NCBI RefSeq assembly: GCF_026013965.1
Contig: NZ_CP110341.1
Coordinates: forward strand, 806,001-870,000
From: Brevibacterium sp. JSBI002
GTDB lineage: Bacteria; Actinomycetota; Actinomycetes; Actinomycetales; Brevibacteriaceae
Direction of reading: 5' to 3'
DNA length: 64,000 nucleotides
Below are positions 1-9,099 of this stretch, one piece after another (the stretch's first letter is position 1; each line of letters starts with the position of its first letter). Under the pieces are notes generated by a model that worked only from the letters and a program-made list of their open reading frames with translations, did not search any database and was not told the origin of the DNA. The translations under genes and the position numbers were made by a program.

Positions 1-804
1 ATCATCTCCATCTGCAAGGCCATCGCACCGGCCTACGGCGGAATCAACCTCGAAGACATCGCTGCCCCGCGCTGCTTCGAGATCGAGGCCCGTCTGCGCG
101 AGGAACTCGACATCCCCGTCTTCCACGATGACCAGCACGGCACCGGCGTCGTCACCCTCGCCGCGTTGAAGAACGCGCTCAAGGTCGTCGACAAGAAGAT
201 CGAGGACCTGCGCATCGTCGTCTCCGGAATCGGCGCGGCCGGCAACGCCATCATCCGCCTCCTCCAGGTCGCCGGTGCCACCAACATCATCGCCTGCGGC
301 CGCGACGGGGCGATCGGCCCCGACTCGACGGTCGACACCGACCACAAGCGGTGGCTGCAGGCGAACACGAACCCCGAGGGCTTCTCCGGCACCCTCAAGG
401 AAGCCGTCGTCGGCGCCGACGCGTTCATCGGCGTCTCTGCCCCGAATGTGCTCGACGGTGACGATATCGCGGCGATGAACAAGGATGCGCTGGTCTTCGC
501 CATGGCCAATCCCGACCCCGAGGTGGACCCCGCCGAGGCGGCGAAACACGCAGCCGTCGTGGCCACCGGCCGCAGCGACTTCCCGAACCAGATCAACAAT
601 GTGCTCGCGTTCCCGGGGATCTTCCGCGGACTCCTCGACGCCGAGGCCCGTGACGTCGATGAGAACATCATGGTCGCCGCTGCCGATGCCATCGCCTCAT
701 GCATCCCCGAGGACGAACTCCACCCCGGCTACGTCATCCCCTCCGTGTTCGATCCCGAGGTCGCGAAGAAGGTCGCCGAGGCGGTCGCCCGGGTCTCGTC
801 CTGA
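1..804 (+). CDS. NAD(P)-dependent malic enzyme, C-terminal part (5' end outside window)
   Basis: Oxidatively decarboxylates malate to pyruvate in the cytosol. The frame is open from base 1 to the stop at 804 (267 codons), so about a third of a typical ~390-residue bacterial malic enzyme is missing upstream. Visible are the metal/substrate segment HDDQHGTGVV (about fragment residues 41-50), a Rossmann glycine loop VSGIGAAGNAII (about 75-86) and the NPDPE stretch near residue 170. The small-subunit bacterial type is the best fit. Whether it uses NAD or NADP cannot be told. The malate:quinone oxidoreductase 2.3 kb downstream acts on the same substrate. Confidence 0.93.
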   Translation: MISICKAIAPAYGGINLEDIAAPRCFEIEARLREELDIPVFHDDQHGTGVVTLAALKNALKVVDKKIEDLRIVVSGIGAAGNAIIRLLQVAGATNIIACGRDGAIGPDSTVDTDHKRWLQANTNPEGFSGTLKEAVVGADAFIGVSAPNVLDGDDIAAMNKDALVFAMANPDPEVDPAEAAKHAAVVATGRSDFPNQINNVLAFPGIFRGLLDAEARDVDENIMVAAADAIASCIPEDELHPGYVIPSVFDPEVAKKVAEAVARVSS

Positions 805-848
805 ACGTCGACGCTTCCTCCGAGAGTCGCCATGCCAAGGGACGGAGA

Positions 849-2228
849 ATGAGAGACAATGAGGCCAGGCTCGCACACCGCCGCCTCGCCGTCGAACCCC
901 GTGCAGAGAAAGAGAATGTGAAAGTGGAACGATCACCACTCGCCGATATCGACTCACTGCTGGGAGACACGGACGAGCTTCTGGCGACCGCGTACCCCGG
1001 TGATCGCGACGTCCGCCAACCCGTGCACACCGTGTACGTGCCCGGCGACCGCACGAGTGCCGACCTGCCGTACCAGTGGGGGCAGCAGGCGCTCGAATGC
1101 GTCGAGGCCCACGGCGGAATGCTGCAGCTGGCCGAACGCGTCATCACCGCCGCCCGGAAGGAAGGTCCCGCGGTCCCCGGCCAGGTCGTCAGCATCCACC
1201 AGGTGGCCCGCGAAGCCGAACTCCTCGCCGAGGCCGTCACCGCGAAACTCGAACGTGAGCCGATCGAGGACCTGCGTCTGGACTTCGAAGACGGATTCGG
1301 CGACCAGGGGGATGAGACCGAGGATCGGTGGGTCGTCCAGGCCGCCCGCGATGCGGTGGCCGGCCGCTCGGAGAAGGCAGCCCCCGGCTTCGTCGGCATC
1401 CGGTTCAAATGTATGGAGGCGGCGACCCGGGAACGCGGTCTGCGCACTCTCGACCTGTTCATCTCCGAGCTCATCAAGGCGGGCGGCAGCCTGCCGGAGA
1501 ATCTCGTGCTCACCCTCCCGAAAGTCAGCACCGTCGATCAGGTCCGGGCGATGGTGCTCGCCGCACGAGCACTGGAAGCCGAGCACAGCCTCGGCGAAGG
1601 GACGATCACCTTCGAGATCCAGGTCGAGACCCCGCAGCTCGTGCTCGCCGCCGATGGCACCGTGCCGCTGGCGACGGCGCTGCAGGCCGGTGCCGGGCGC
1701 GTGACCTCGCTGCACTACGGAACCTATGACTATTCGGCGTCGATGGGAGTGGCCGCGGCCTACCAGGCGATGGACCACCCGGTCGCGGACTTCGCGAAGA
1801 ACCAGATGATGCTCGCCGTCGCCGGCACCGGAGTCCACCTCTCCGACGGGTCGACGAACATCCTCCCGCTCGGCGACCCCGCAGAGGTCCACCACGCGTG
1901 GGCACTGCACGCCGGCCTCGTCCGCCGCCACCTCAAACGAGGGATCTACCAGGGCTGGGATCTGCATCCGCACCAGCTGCCGACCCGGTTCCTGGCGACC
2001 TTCGCCTTCTACCGCGAAGGCGGGCCACGGGCGGCTCAGCGGCTGCACGACTACGTGTTCAAAGCGGATTCGACGGTCCTCGACGAACCCGCGACCGCGA
2101 AGGCGCTCGCCCGCTACCTCGACAGGGGGCTCGTCTGCGGAGCCCACACCGAGGAGTTCGTGACCTCGCGGACGAATCTCAGCCTCACCCAACTCGGGCA
2201 GCTCGCCCGCACCGGCTCGCTCGACTGA
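849..2228 (+). CDS. DUF6986 family aldolase/citrate-lyase-like protein
   Basis: About 459 residues. It resembles the HpcH/citrate lyase beta side of the PEP/pyruvate TIM-barrel superfamily: acidic segment LDFEDGFGD near residue 145, then GIRFKCME, FEIQVETPQ and SLHYGTYDYSAS, as expected around a metal- and 2-oxoacid-binding barrel. The exact reaction is not established. The ATG at 849 is chosen because AAGGGA lies seven bases before it; a GTG at 918 is an alternative. The ureidoglycine aminohydrolase gene follows 34 bases later on the same strand, so a role in glyoxylate or ureide metabolism is inferred. The frame is intact. Confidence 0.8.
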   Translation: MRDNEARLAHRRLAVEPRAEKENVKVERSPLADIDSLLGDTDELLATAYPGDRDVRQPVHTVYVPGDRTSADLPYQWGQQALECVEAHGGMLQLAERVITAARKEGPAVPGQVVSIHQVAREAELLAEAVTAKLEREPIEDLRLDFEDGFGDQGDETEDRWVVQAARDAVAGRSEKAAPGFVGIRFKCMEAATRERGLRTLDLFISELIKAGGSLPENLVLTLPKVSTVDQVRAMVLAARALEAEHSLGEGTITFEIQVETPQLVLAADGTVPLATALQAGAGRVTSLHYGTYDYSASMGVAAAYQAMDHPVADFAKNQMMLAVAGTGVHLSDGSTNILPLGDPAEVHHAWALHAGLVRRHLKRGIYQGWDLHPHQLPTRFLATFAFYREGGPRAAQRLHDYVFKADSTVLDEPATAKALARYLDRGLVCGAHTEEFVTSRTNLSLTQLGQLARTGSLD

Positions 2229-2262
2229 GCCCACTGACCACCGACCGAAGGAGACCCTGCCC

Positions 2263-3087
2263 ATGACGACGACCGACCCGTACACCTACTGGGCCCCGAC
2301 CGGCGGCCACCCGCCGCAGTCCGATCTGCTCACCGACCGTGCCCTCGTCACCGAGGCCTATACGGTCATCCCGCGCGGAGTGATGCGCGATATCGTCACT
2401 TCGAATCTGCCCGAGTGGACCGGGACCCGGTCGTGGGTGCTGAGCAAGCCCGTGGCCGGGGGAGCGGTGACGTTCTCGCAGACGATCCTCGAGGTCGCCC
2501 CCGGCTGCGGCTCAGAGGCGCCGGAACCGCAGCCCGAGGTCGAAGGGTTCCTCTTCGTCATGGCCGGAACGCTCGAGGTCACCCATGAGGGCACCGCGCA
2601 CACGCTGACTCCGGGTGGGTTCGCGTTCCTGCCCGCCGGATCGACGTGGTCGGCGACGTCCACCGGCACCGAGGCGGCCCGCTTCCACTGGGTGCGCAAA
2701 CGCTACCAGCCCGTGGCGGGGCTGACCCCTGAGGCGAAGTTCGGCAACGAGGCCGATGTCGAACCGTCGCCGATGCCCGGAACCGACGGACGCTGGCGCA
2801 CGACCCGCCCGCTCGACCCGGACGACCTCGCCTACGACATGCACGTCAACATCGTCACCTTCGAAGCCGGAGCGGTCATCCCGTTCGCGGAGACGCATGA
2901 GATGGAGCACGGCCTCTACGTGCTCGAGGGCAAGGCCGTCTACCGTCTCAACGGCGACTGGGTCGAGGTGCAGGAGGGCGACTTCATCTCCATGCGCGCC
3001 TTCTGCCCGCAGGCCTGCTATGCCGGAGGGCCCGGACGCTTCCGCTACCTGCTGTACAAGGACGTCAACCGCCAGGTCGAACTCTGA
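2263..3087 (+). CDS. allE: (S)-ureidoglycine aminohydrolase-like bicupin
   Basis: Family members release ammonia from (S)-ureidoglycine to give ureidoglycolate in purine/allantoin breakdown. The 274-residue product has two cupin domains, about residues 60-130 and 190-265; the second carries the His/Glu-rich segment ETHEMEHGLYVLEG (about 207-220) expected to bind Mn. AAGGAG precedes the ATG. It probably forms an operon with the DUF6986 gene, and a strong hairpin follows the stop. No other allantoin genes are in the window, so a related substrate is possible. Confidence 0.85.
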   Translation: MTTTDPYTYWAPTGGHPPQSDLLTDRALVTEAYTVIPRGVMRDIVTSNLPEWTGTRSWVLSKPVAGGAVTFSQTILEVAPGCGSEAPEPQPEVEGFLFVMAGTLEVTHEGTAHTLTPGGFAFLPAGSTWSATSTGTEAARFHWVRKRYQPVAGLTPEAKFGNEADVEPSPMPGTDGRWRTTRPLDPDDLAYDMHVNIVTFEAGAVIPFAETHEMEHGLYVLEGKAVYRLNGDWVEVQEGDFISMRAFCPQACYAGGPGRFRYLLYKDVNRQVEL

Positions 3088-3092
3088 CAGAT

Positions 3093-3140
3093 ACAGACAG
3101 GCGGCTGGCCGGAATCATTTCCGGCCAGCCGCCTGTCTGT
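3093..3140. terminator. 22-bp perfect hairpin between convergent genes
   Basis: Perfect inverted repeat: arms 3093-3114 and 3119-3140 around a 4-base loop. It lies between the stop of the cupin gene (+) and the stop of mqo (-), so it probably terminates both. It has no long T-tract. Confidence 0.8.
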
Positions 3141-3154
3141 GTCCGTCGGTCCAC

Positions 3155-4642
3155 TCAGATGAGCTGCAGGGTCCGCGAGGTGTACTCGGAGACCTCCTTG
3201 AGCAGCGTCTCGTCATCGACGAGGTCGCGGCCCAGCGAGGGGATCATGTCCTTGACGGCGGACTCCCAGCCCGCGTACTGGCGCGGGAAGCAGGTCTTGA
3301 GCAGGTTGACCATGATCGGCACCGCCGTCGACGCACCCGGGGAGGCGCCGAGCAGAGCGGCGATCGACCCGTCGGCCGAAGAGATGAGTTCGGTGCCGAA
3401 CTGGAGCACACCGCCCTTCTTCGGATCCTTCTTCATCACCTGCACGCGCTGACCGGCCTGGATGAACTCCCAGTCGGAAGGATCGATGCTCGGGATGAAC
3501 TGGTGCATCGCCTCGAAGCGGGCCTTCTTCGTCGCAGCCAGCTCACCGAGCAGGTAGGTGACGAGGTCCGTGTTGTCCTTGGCGACATTGAGCATCGTGG
3601 CGAGGTTGTTCCCGCGCACCGAGAACGGCAGGTCGGTGAACCGGCCCTTCTTGAGGAACTTCGGCGAGAACCCGGCGTAGGGGCCGAACATGAGGTAGTC
3701 CTTGCCGTCGACGACGCGGGTGTCGAGGTGCGGCACGGACATCGGGGGAGCACCCTGAGCCGCCTGACCGTAGACCTTCGCCTGGTGACGGGCGACGAGA
3801 TCCTCGTTGCCGGTGCGGAGGAAGATTCCGGAGACCGGGAAGCCGCCGTAGCCGCGGCCCTCGGGGATGCCCGACTTCTGCAGCAGCGGCAGGGCGCCGC
3901 CGCCGGCGCCGACGAAGACGAACCGCGCGCCGATCCGGTGGGACTCGTGGGAGAGCAGATCCTTGACGGTGAGGTTCCACCCGTCGGAGGCGCGCTCGAG
4001 ATCGGTGACCTGGTGGCTGGTGCGCACGGTTGCGCCCTTGTCCGCAACGTAGCTGAGCAGTTGGCCCGTCAGCGACCCGAAGTCGACATCGGTGCCCTGC
4101 TTGATCCGCGAGATGCCGTTGACCTGGCCCGGTCCGCGGCCCTCGAACATCAGCGGCAGCCATTCGGCCTGAGTCGCCGGGTCGTCGGTGTACTCCATCT
4201 CGGCGAACAGCGGGTTGCGCACCATCGTCTCGTAGCGGCGTTTGATGTAGTCACGGCCCTTGTCGCCGCGGCCGTAGCTGACGTGGGCGATGGGGTTGAT
4301 GAAGGACTTCGGGTCGGTGAGCACACCGGTGTCGACGAGATGCGACCAGTACTGGCGCGAGTGGTGGAACTGCTGGTTGATCGTCGAGGCCTTCTCCAGG
4401 TCGATGTTGCCGTTGGAGTCCTCAGGAGTGTAGTTGAGTTCGCAGAGTGCGGCGTGGCCGGTGCCCGCATTGTTCCACGGGTCCGAGCTCTCAGTGGCTA
4501 CATAGTCGAGCTTCTCGTAGACACGGATGTCCCAATCGGGCTGAAGTTCGGTCAGCATGGCGCCCAGAGTGGCGCTCATGATGCCGCCGCCGATCAAGAC
4601 GACGTCGACTTTTTCCTGCGGTGCGGGCATTTGGACTCTCAT
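3155..4642 (-). CDS. mqo: Malate:quinone oxidoreductase
   Basis: Membrane-associated FAD enzyme that oxidises malate to oxaloacetate and reduces quinone. The 495-residue product has the usual family length. A Rossmann FAD motif VVLIGGGIMSATLGAML starts near residue 14, and family stretches follow (DPWNNAGTGHAALCELNY, VGAGGGALPLLQKSG, GFPVSGIFLR, LLGASPGAST). The ATG at 4642 has an AGGA-type site just upstream; an internal ATG four codons on is an alternative start. It faces away from the aminotransferase gene, leaving a ~200-base divergent promoter region with no other feature seen. Confidence 0.97.
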   Translation of the reverse strand: MRVQMPAPQEKVDVVLIGGGIMSATLGAMLTELQPDWDIRVYEKLDYVATESSDPWNNAGTGHAALCELNYTPEDSNGNIDLEKASTINQQFHHSRQYWSHLVDTGVLTDPKSFINPIAHVSYGRGDKGRDYIKRRYETMVRNPLFAEMEYTDDPATQAEWLPLMFEGRGPGQVNGISRIKQGTDVDFGSLTGQLLSYVADKGATVRTSHQVTDLERASDGWNLTVKDLLSHESHRIGARFVFVGAGGGALPLLQKSGIPEGRGYGGFPVSGIFLRTGNEDLVARHQAKVYGQAAQGAPPMSVPHLDTRVVDGKDYLMFGPYAGFSPKFLKKGRFTDLPFSVRGNNLATMLNVAKDNTDLVTYLLGELAATKKARFEAMHQFIPSIDPSDWEFIQAGQRVQVMKKDPKKGGVLQFGTELISSADGSIAALLGASPGASTAVPIMVNLLKTCFPRQYAGWESAVKDMIPSLGRDLVDDETLLKEVSEYTSRTLQLI

Positions 4643-4844
4643 TCCTCGTCTCTGACTACTTGTATTCGTCTCTCAGGGTACTCTCCGGCATCAGCCCACC
4701 TGTAACCCGGGAGGAGGGAACGAAGCGTCGCGAGAGCATTCTCACAGCGGATGGGCGTCCGGCCCGACCGCCCGTTTCCGACCATTCGGACGCTTTGGCA
4801 AGACAGTCTGTGTTGCCCGCCACAAGATATGCAACTATGGGCAC

Positions 4845-5905
4845 ATGTCCAAACGTTTCCTGCTCCGTGACGCGCTCGCCGAATTCCCTCCCTACGTCCC
4901 CGGCAAGCCTCCCGTCGCATCCCCCGGCCTGACCCCGTACAAATTGTCTTCGAACGAGAACCACCTGCCGCCGTTGCCGGGTGTCGTTGAATCGGTGGCA
5001 TCCGCCTCGGCGATTCCGGGGAACTACCCCGATCCCACCGCAGCCGCGCTCGTGGCCGATATCGCCTCCCACCTCGATGTCGAACCTGCCGAGGTGGTCC
5101 CGGCGCCGGGGCCTCCGAGGTCCTCACGGCGCTGACGAACATCACCCTCGAAGCGGGCATGTCCGTGGTCTATCCGTGGCCGTCGTTCGAGATGTACCCG
5201 ATCCTCGCCTCGGCGCGGGGCGCGGAGAAGCGCCCCGTCGCTCTGCTGGAAGACGGTTGCCATGACTTCGCCGGGCTGGCTGCCGCGATCGATGACACGA
5301 CCCGTCTCGTGCTGCTGTGCTCGCCGAACAATCCGACCGGACCGACGATCACCGATGCCGAACTCGAGGGATTCCTCGCCGAGGTGCCCGAGTCCGTCAT
5401 CGTCGTCCTCGACGAGGCGTACCTCGAATTCGCCACCGAGGCGGCCGACTCCCTCACCGCTCGCGCCAAGCACCCGAATCTCGTGCTCGCCCGCACCTTC
5501 TCGAAGGCGCACGGCCTGGCAGGTCTGCGCGTGGGCTACGGCATCGCCGACGCCGAGATCGCCTCGGCGATGCGCCAGGTCATCGCCCCGTTCTCCGTCA
5601 CCGCCGGTGCCCAGGCCGCCGCCCGGGAATCCCTGGCACGCGTCGACGAGGTGGCCGTGCGCGCCAAGGAGGTCGCTGCGGTACGCGACCGGTTCGCGCA
5701 CGATCTGCGGGAGCTGGGTCTGTCCGTGCCCGATGCTCAGGGCAACTATGTGTGGATCGCGCTCGACCCCGAGGCGGCCGTCGCCTTCGAAGGCGAGTGC
5801 GCGAAGCAGGCCGTTGCCGTGCGTCGCCTGCAGGGCGGGGTGCGTGTGAGCATCGGTCCCGATGAGGCTCTCGACCGCGTGCTCAAGGTCGCCGCTTCGC
5901 TGTGA
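4845..5905 (+). pseudogene. Histidinol-phosphate/aromatic aminotransferase, split by a one-base frameshift
   Basis: PLP-dependent class I/II aminotransferase (HisC/Pat type) of about 353 residues if repaired. The N-terminal part runs in one frame from the ATG at 4845 (RDALAEFPPYVPGK, then LSSNENHLPP). Near 5097-5103 the homology moves to another frame, where VVPGAGASEVLTAL would follow if one C were added to the run in GTCCCGG. The second part holds SPNNPTGPT, DEAYLEF and the PLP lysine motif TFSKAHGLAGLRVG. Read literally, the first part stops at 5135. Either a sequencing error or a real break; the rest is well conserved. HisC and Pat activities cannot be separated here. Confidence 0.85.
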
Positions 5906-7313
5906 CGATGAGTGCGGAGGCCACGGTGGGCGCTGATCTGGACGGACTTGCGGCCGAACTGAGTTCGGGCGCCCTGGTCACCGATCGGGATGTCATCGAC
6001 TCCTATTCGGCGGACAAGGCCCTGTTCTGTCCGGTGGGGACCGCCTCGGCGCTCGTGCGAGCTGCCGACGTCGATGATGTGGTCGCGGTGATGCGGTTTG
6101 CCACCGCGCATCGGATCCCGGTGGTCACTCAGGGTGCCAGGACGGGTTTGTCGGGGGCGGCGAACGCCACCGACGGGGCGCTCCTGCTCAACGTCGCGAA
6201 GCTGAACGCGATCGTCGACATCGACGAGGTGAACCAGACCTGCCGTGTCCAGCCCGGTGTCATCAACCAAGACCTCAAATCGGCTCTGGCCGAGCACGGT
6301 CTGTCGTATCCGCCGGATCCGGGGTCGGTGGCGATCTCCACGATCGGCGGGAACGTCGCGACGAACGCCGGCGGCATGTGCTGTGTGAAATACGGGGTGA
6401 CGCGAGACTACGTGCGCGGTCTGACCGTGGTCCTCGCCGATGGGACAGTGACCCGGTTGGGTCGGCAGACGGCGAAGGGTGTGGCCGGTCTCGATCTGGC
6501 GGGTCTGTTCGTCGGGTCCGAGGGGACTCTGGGAGTCATCGTCGAGATCACCCTCGGGCTCAGACCTCTGGTGACTCCGCCGGTGACCGGTGTCGGGATC
6601 TTCCCGGACTTGGAATCGGCCGGGCATACGGTCTCTGAGTTCATGGCCTCCGGGGCGGCCCGTCGATGCTCGAGCTCATGGACGGAGGCACCGTGGGCAT
6701 GATCAATGCCTATGGTGATTTCGGGCTGCCCGACGGGGCCGGTGCGCTGTTGTTGGTGCAGTCGGATGCTCCGGGGCAGGCCGGTGTGACCGAGCTGGAA
6801 TCGTTCGAGGCGATCGCCAGAGCGCAGGGCGCCGATGAGGTGTTCTTCTCCGATGATCCGGCGGATTCGGAGATGCTGGTCGCGGCTCGTCGGGCTGTGT
6901 CTCCGGCGATGGAGAAGTACGTGTCGGGGCTTGGTGGGGGAGAGCTCATCGATGATGTGTGCGTTCCTCGGTCCCGCCTCGGCGAGTTCTTCGCCAGGTT
7001 GGACGAGATCGCGGCCCGGCATTCGGTTGAGGTGTCCACGGCCGGGCACGCCGGGGATGGGAATATGCATCCGAGTGTGCTCTTCGACGCCCAGGATGAG
7101 GCGAGTGTGGCCGAGGCGAAGGAGACGTTCGCTGAGATCATGCAGCTGGGTCTCGATCTGGGTGGGACGATCACGGGTGAGCACGGGGTCGGGTATCTGA
7201 AGAAGGACTGGCTGGTGCGCGAACTCGATGCGGGTGCGCGAGCGCTGCAGACCTCGATCAAGGCGGCGGTGGATCCGTTGGGGATCCTCAACCCGGGCAA
7301 GATGCTCGGCTGA
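5902..7313 (+). pseudogene. GlcD/Dld-type FAD-linked oxidase, split by a one-base frameshift
   Basis: FAD-dependent 2-hydroxyacid (glycolate or D-lactate type) dehydrogenase. The N-terminal PCMH FAD domain is clear (QGARTGLSGAAN, PPDPGSVAISTIGGNVATNAGG, GSEGTLGVI), as is the C-terminal FAD-oxidase domain (AGHAGDGNMHP, GEHGVGYLKKDWL, LNPGKML). Near 6658-6662 the frame shifts by one base: adding a C to GCGGCCCGTCG restores AAPSMLELMDGG. Read literally, the first frame stops at 6702. The start overlaps the aminotransferase stop (GTGA at 5902; ATG at 5908 is an alternative), so the two genes look translationally coupled. Probably about 470 residues when intact. Confidence 0.86.
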
Positions 7314-7331
7314 GATCTCGGGTGATCGAAC

Positions 7332-7937
7332 TCAGCCCGGTCGACGCATGTCGAAACGCTGATCCGAGCTGATCCCGAAGTATGCGGTCGGTCCTCCGCC
7401 GCGCAGCACCGGTTCGGCGGCGACTGTGTCGACGATCCCGTTGTCGAGCAGGGATTCGTCGAGATGGACACCCACCACTTCGCCCACGGTGAACCACGAA
7501 CCCGAGCCTTCGCCGTCCGAGGTGCGGAGATCGATGATCTGGGTGACTCGGCATTCAAAAGTCGCCGGTGAGGCTGCCACGCGTGGCGCAGAGACCTCCA
7601 CGGACTCGGCCGCCTCGACTTCTGCGGCGGAGAACTCGTCGACCTCAGCGGTGGTCGACGAGGCGTTCATCGCCTCGGCGAGGGGCCGAGTGACTAGATT
7701 CCACGTGAACTCCCCAGTCTCCCGGCAGTTGGCGACGGTGTCCTTCCACGCGTTACTGGAGAAGCCTACGAGCGGTGGAGAGTAGTTCAGCGCATTGAAG
7801 AACGAGTAGGGCGCGAGGTTGCGACGTCCGTCGGCATCGAGGGTGCCGATCCAGCCGATGGGACGCGGCGCGACGATGGCGTTGAAGGGGTCGTGCGGCA
7901 GGCGGTGGCCCTCGGACGGGCGATAGAAGTGGGTCAC
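7332..7937 (-). CDS. Flavin reductase family protein (FMN-binding)
   Basis: 201-residue protein of the flavin reductase-like split-barrel fold: FNAIVAPRPIGWIGTLD (about 17-33), NLAPYSFFNALNYSPPLVGF (about 39-58), and GEVVGVHLDESLL near residue 155. Members bind FMN and reduce flavin with NAD(P)H or act in oxidation of small organics; the substrate is unknown. It starts with GTG at 7937. The gene is convergent with the GlcD-type gene, separated by only 18 bases, and divergent from the 2-oxoglutarate oxygenase gene. Confidence 0.85.
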   Translation of the reverse strand: MTHFYRPSEGHRLPHDPFNAIVAPRPIGWIGTLDADGRRNLAPYSFFNALNYSPPLVGFSSNAWKDTVANCRETGEFTWNLVTRPLAEAMNASSTTAEVDEFSAAEVEAAESVEVSAPRVAASPATFECRVTQIIDLRTSDGEGSGSWFTVGEVVGVHLDESLLDNGIVDTVAAEPVLRGGGPTAYFGISSDQRFDMRRPG

Positions 7938-8071
7938 CCGACCTATTCAAGCAGGTGTTCGGGGAGAGCGCACTGTGCGGGACGGTCTCTGTCTGGTTTC
8001 GTCCGTGACAAGATGATGACGGAGTGTGGCGCTCCGTGACACCGCTCACACACTGGCTTCCTGGCGCGGTC

Positions 8072-8077
8072 TACCGT
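8072..8077 (+). promoter_or_regulatory. Candidate -10 box TACCGT for a leaderless start
   Basis: TANNNT hexamer six bases before the ATG at 8084 with no Shine-Dalgarno sequence between, so transcription could begin at the start codon. Confidence 0.4.
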
Positions 8078-8083
8078 GATGGC

Positions 8084-9090
8084 ATGACTCTTACCCAGCT
8101 GCCCGTCCTCGACCTCAGCCTCGGCGATGACCCTGCGACCGCGGCCGACTTCCGCGCCGAGCTGCGTCGCGTCACTCACGAGATCGGCTTCTTCTACCTC
8201 ACCGGCCACGGCATCTCCGACGCCGAATTCAGCCGCATCATCGATGTCGCCCAGAACTTTTTCGCACTGCCCGAGGACGAGAAGCTCGCGATCGAGAACA
8301 CGAACTCCCCGCACTTCCGCGGCTACACCCGCACCGGCGGCGAACGCACCCAGGGCCGCGTGGATTGGCGCGAGCAGATCGACATCGGCCCCGAACGCGC
8401 ACCCGTGGCCGAACCGGTCAACGACTTCGACCATCTCACCGGACCCAACCAGTACCCGGAATCGCTGCCCGAGCTGCGGGAGGCCACGGACTCCTGGCAT
8501 GCGCAGCTGAGCCAGGTCGCGCACGCCTCCTCGAACAGTGGGCGCTCAGCCTCGGCCAGCCCGGCGATCATTTCGCCGACGCGTTCGCCGAGGATGCCGA
8601 ATCCTTCATCAAGATCGTTCGCTATCCCGAAGCCGAGTCCGAGTCCGTGACCCAGGGAGTGGGCGAGCACCGCGACGGCGGCACCCTGACCCTGCTCTAC
8701 CCGCAGCCGGGCACCACCGGTCTGCAGGTGCTCACCGACGACGGTTGGATCGATGCGGATCCGATCGAGAACACCTTCGTCGTCAACATCGGCAAACTCC
8801 TCGAGGTCGCCACGAACGGCTACCTCAAAGCCACCGTCCACCGGGTCCTGCCGACCGGTCCCGGCCAGGACCGCATCTCCATCCCATTCTTCTATAACCC
8901 GGCGCTCAGCGCCCGCCTGCCCGAGGTCGCACTGCCCGACGAACTCGCCGCCGAGGCCCGCGGGGTCACCGACGACGAACGCGACGCCCTCTACGCCGTC
9001 TATGGGGAGAACGCCTTCGCCTCCCGACTGCGCTCCCACCCGAACGTCGCCGAGAAGTTCTACCCGGAGCTCGTCGGCGCTCAGGGTTGA
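8084..9090 (+). pseudogene. Isopenicillin-N-synthase-like 2-oxoglutarate/Fe(II) oxygenase, one-base frameshift
   Basis: Non-haem iron dioxygenase of the IPNS/2OG-Fe(II) family, about 335 residues if repaired. The N-terminal DIOX_N part (PVLDLSLGDD, EIGFFYLTGHGI) begins at the ATG 8084. The C-terminal part holds the iron ligands HRD in GVGEHRDGGTLTLLY, the distal His in KATVHRVLP and the RISIPFF 2-oxoglutarate motif. The frame changes by one missing base near 8522-8528: adding a base in GCGCACGCC restores RLLEQWALSLGQ. Unrepaired, the first part runs on in the wrong frame to 8650. The physiological substrate is unknown; catalytic residues are intact. Confidence 0.84.
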
Positions 9091-9099
9091 GGGATCGCG

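Noticed and set aside
2756-4705. 649-residue plus-strand open frame
   Set aside because: Lies antisense to mqo, whose motifs are unambiguous.
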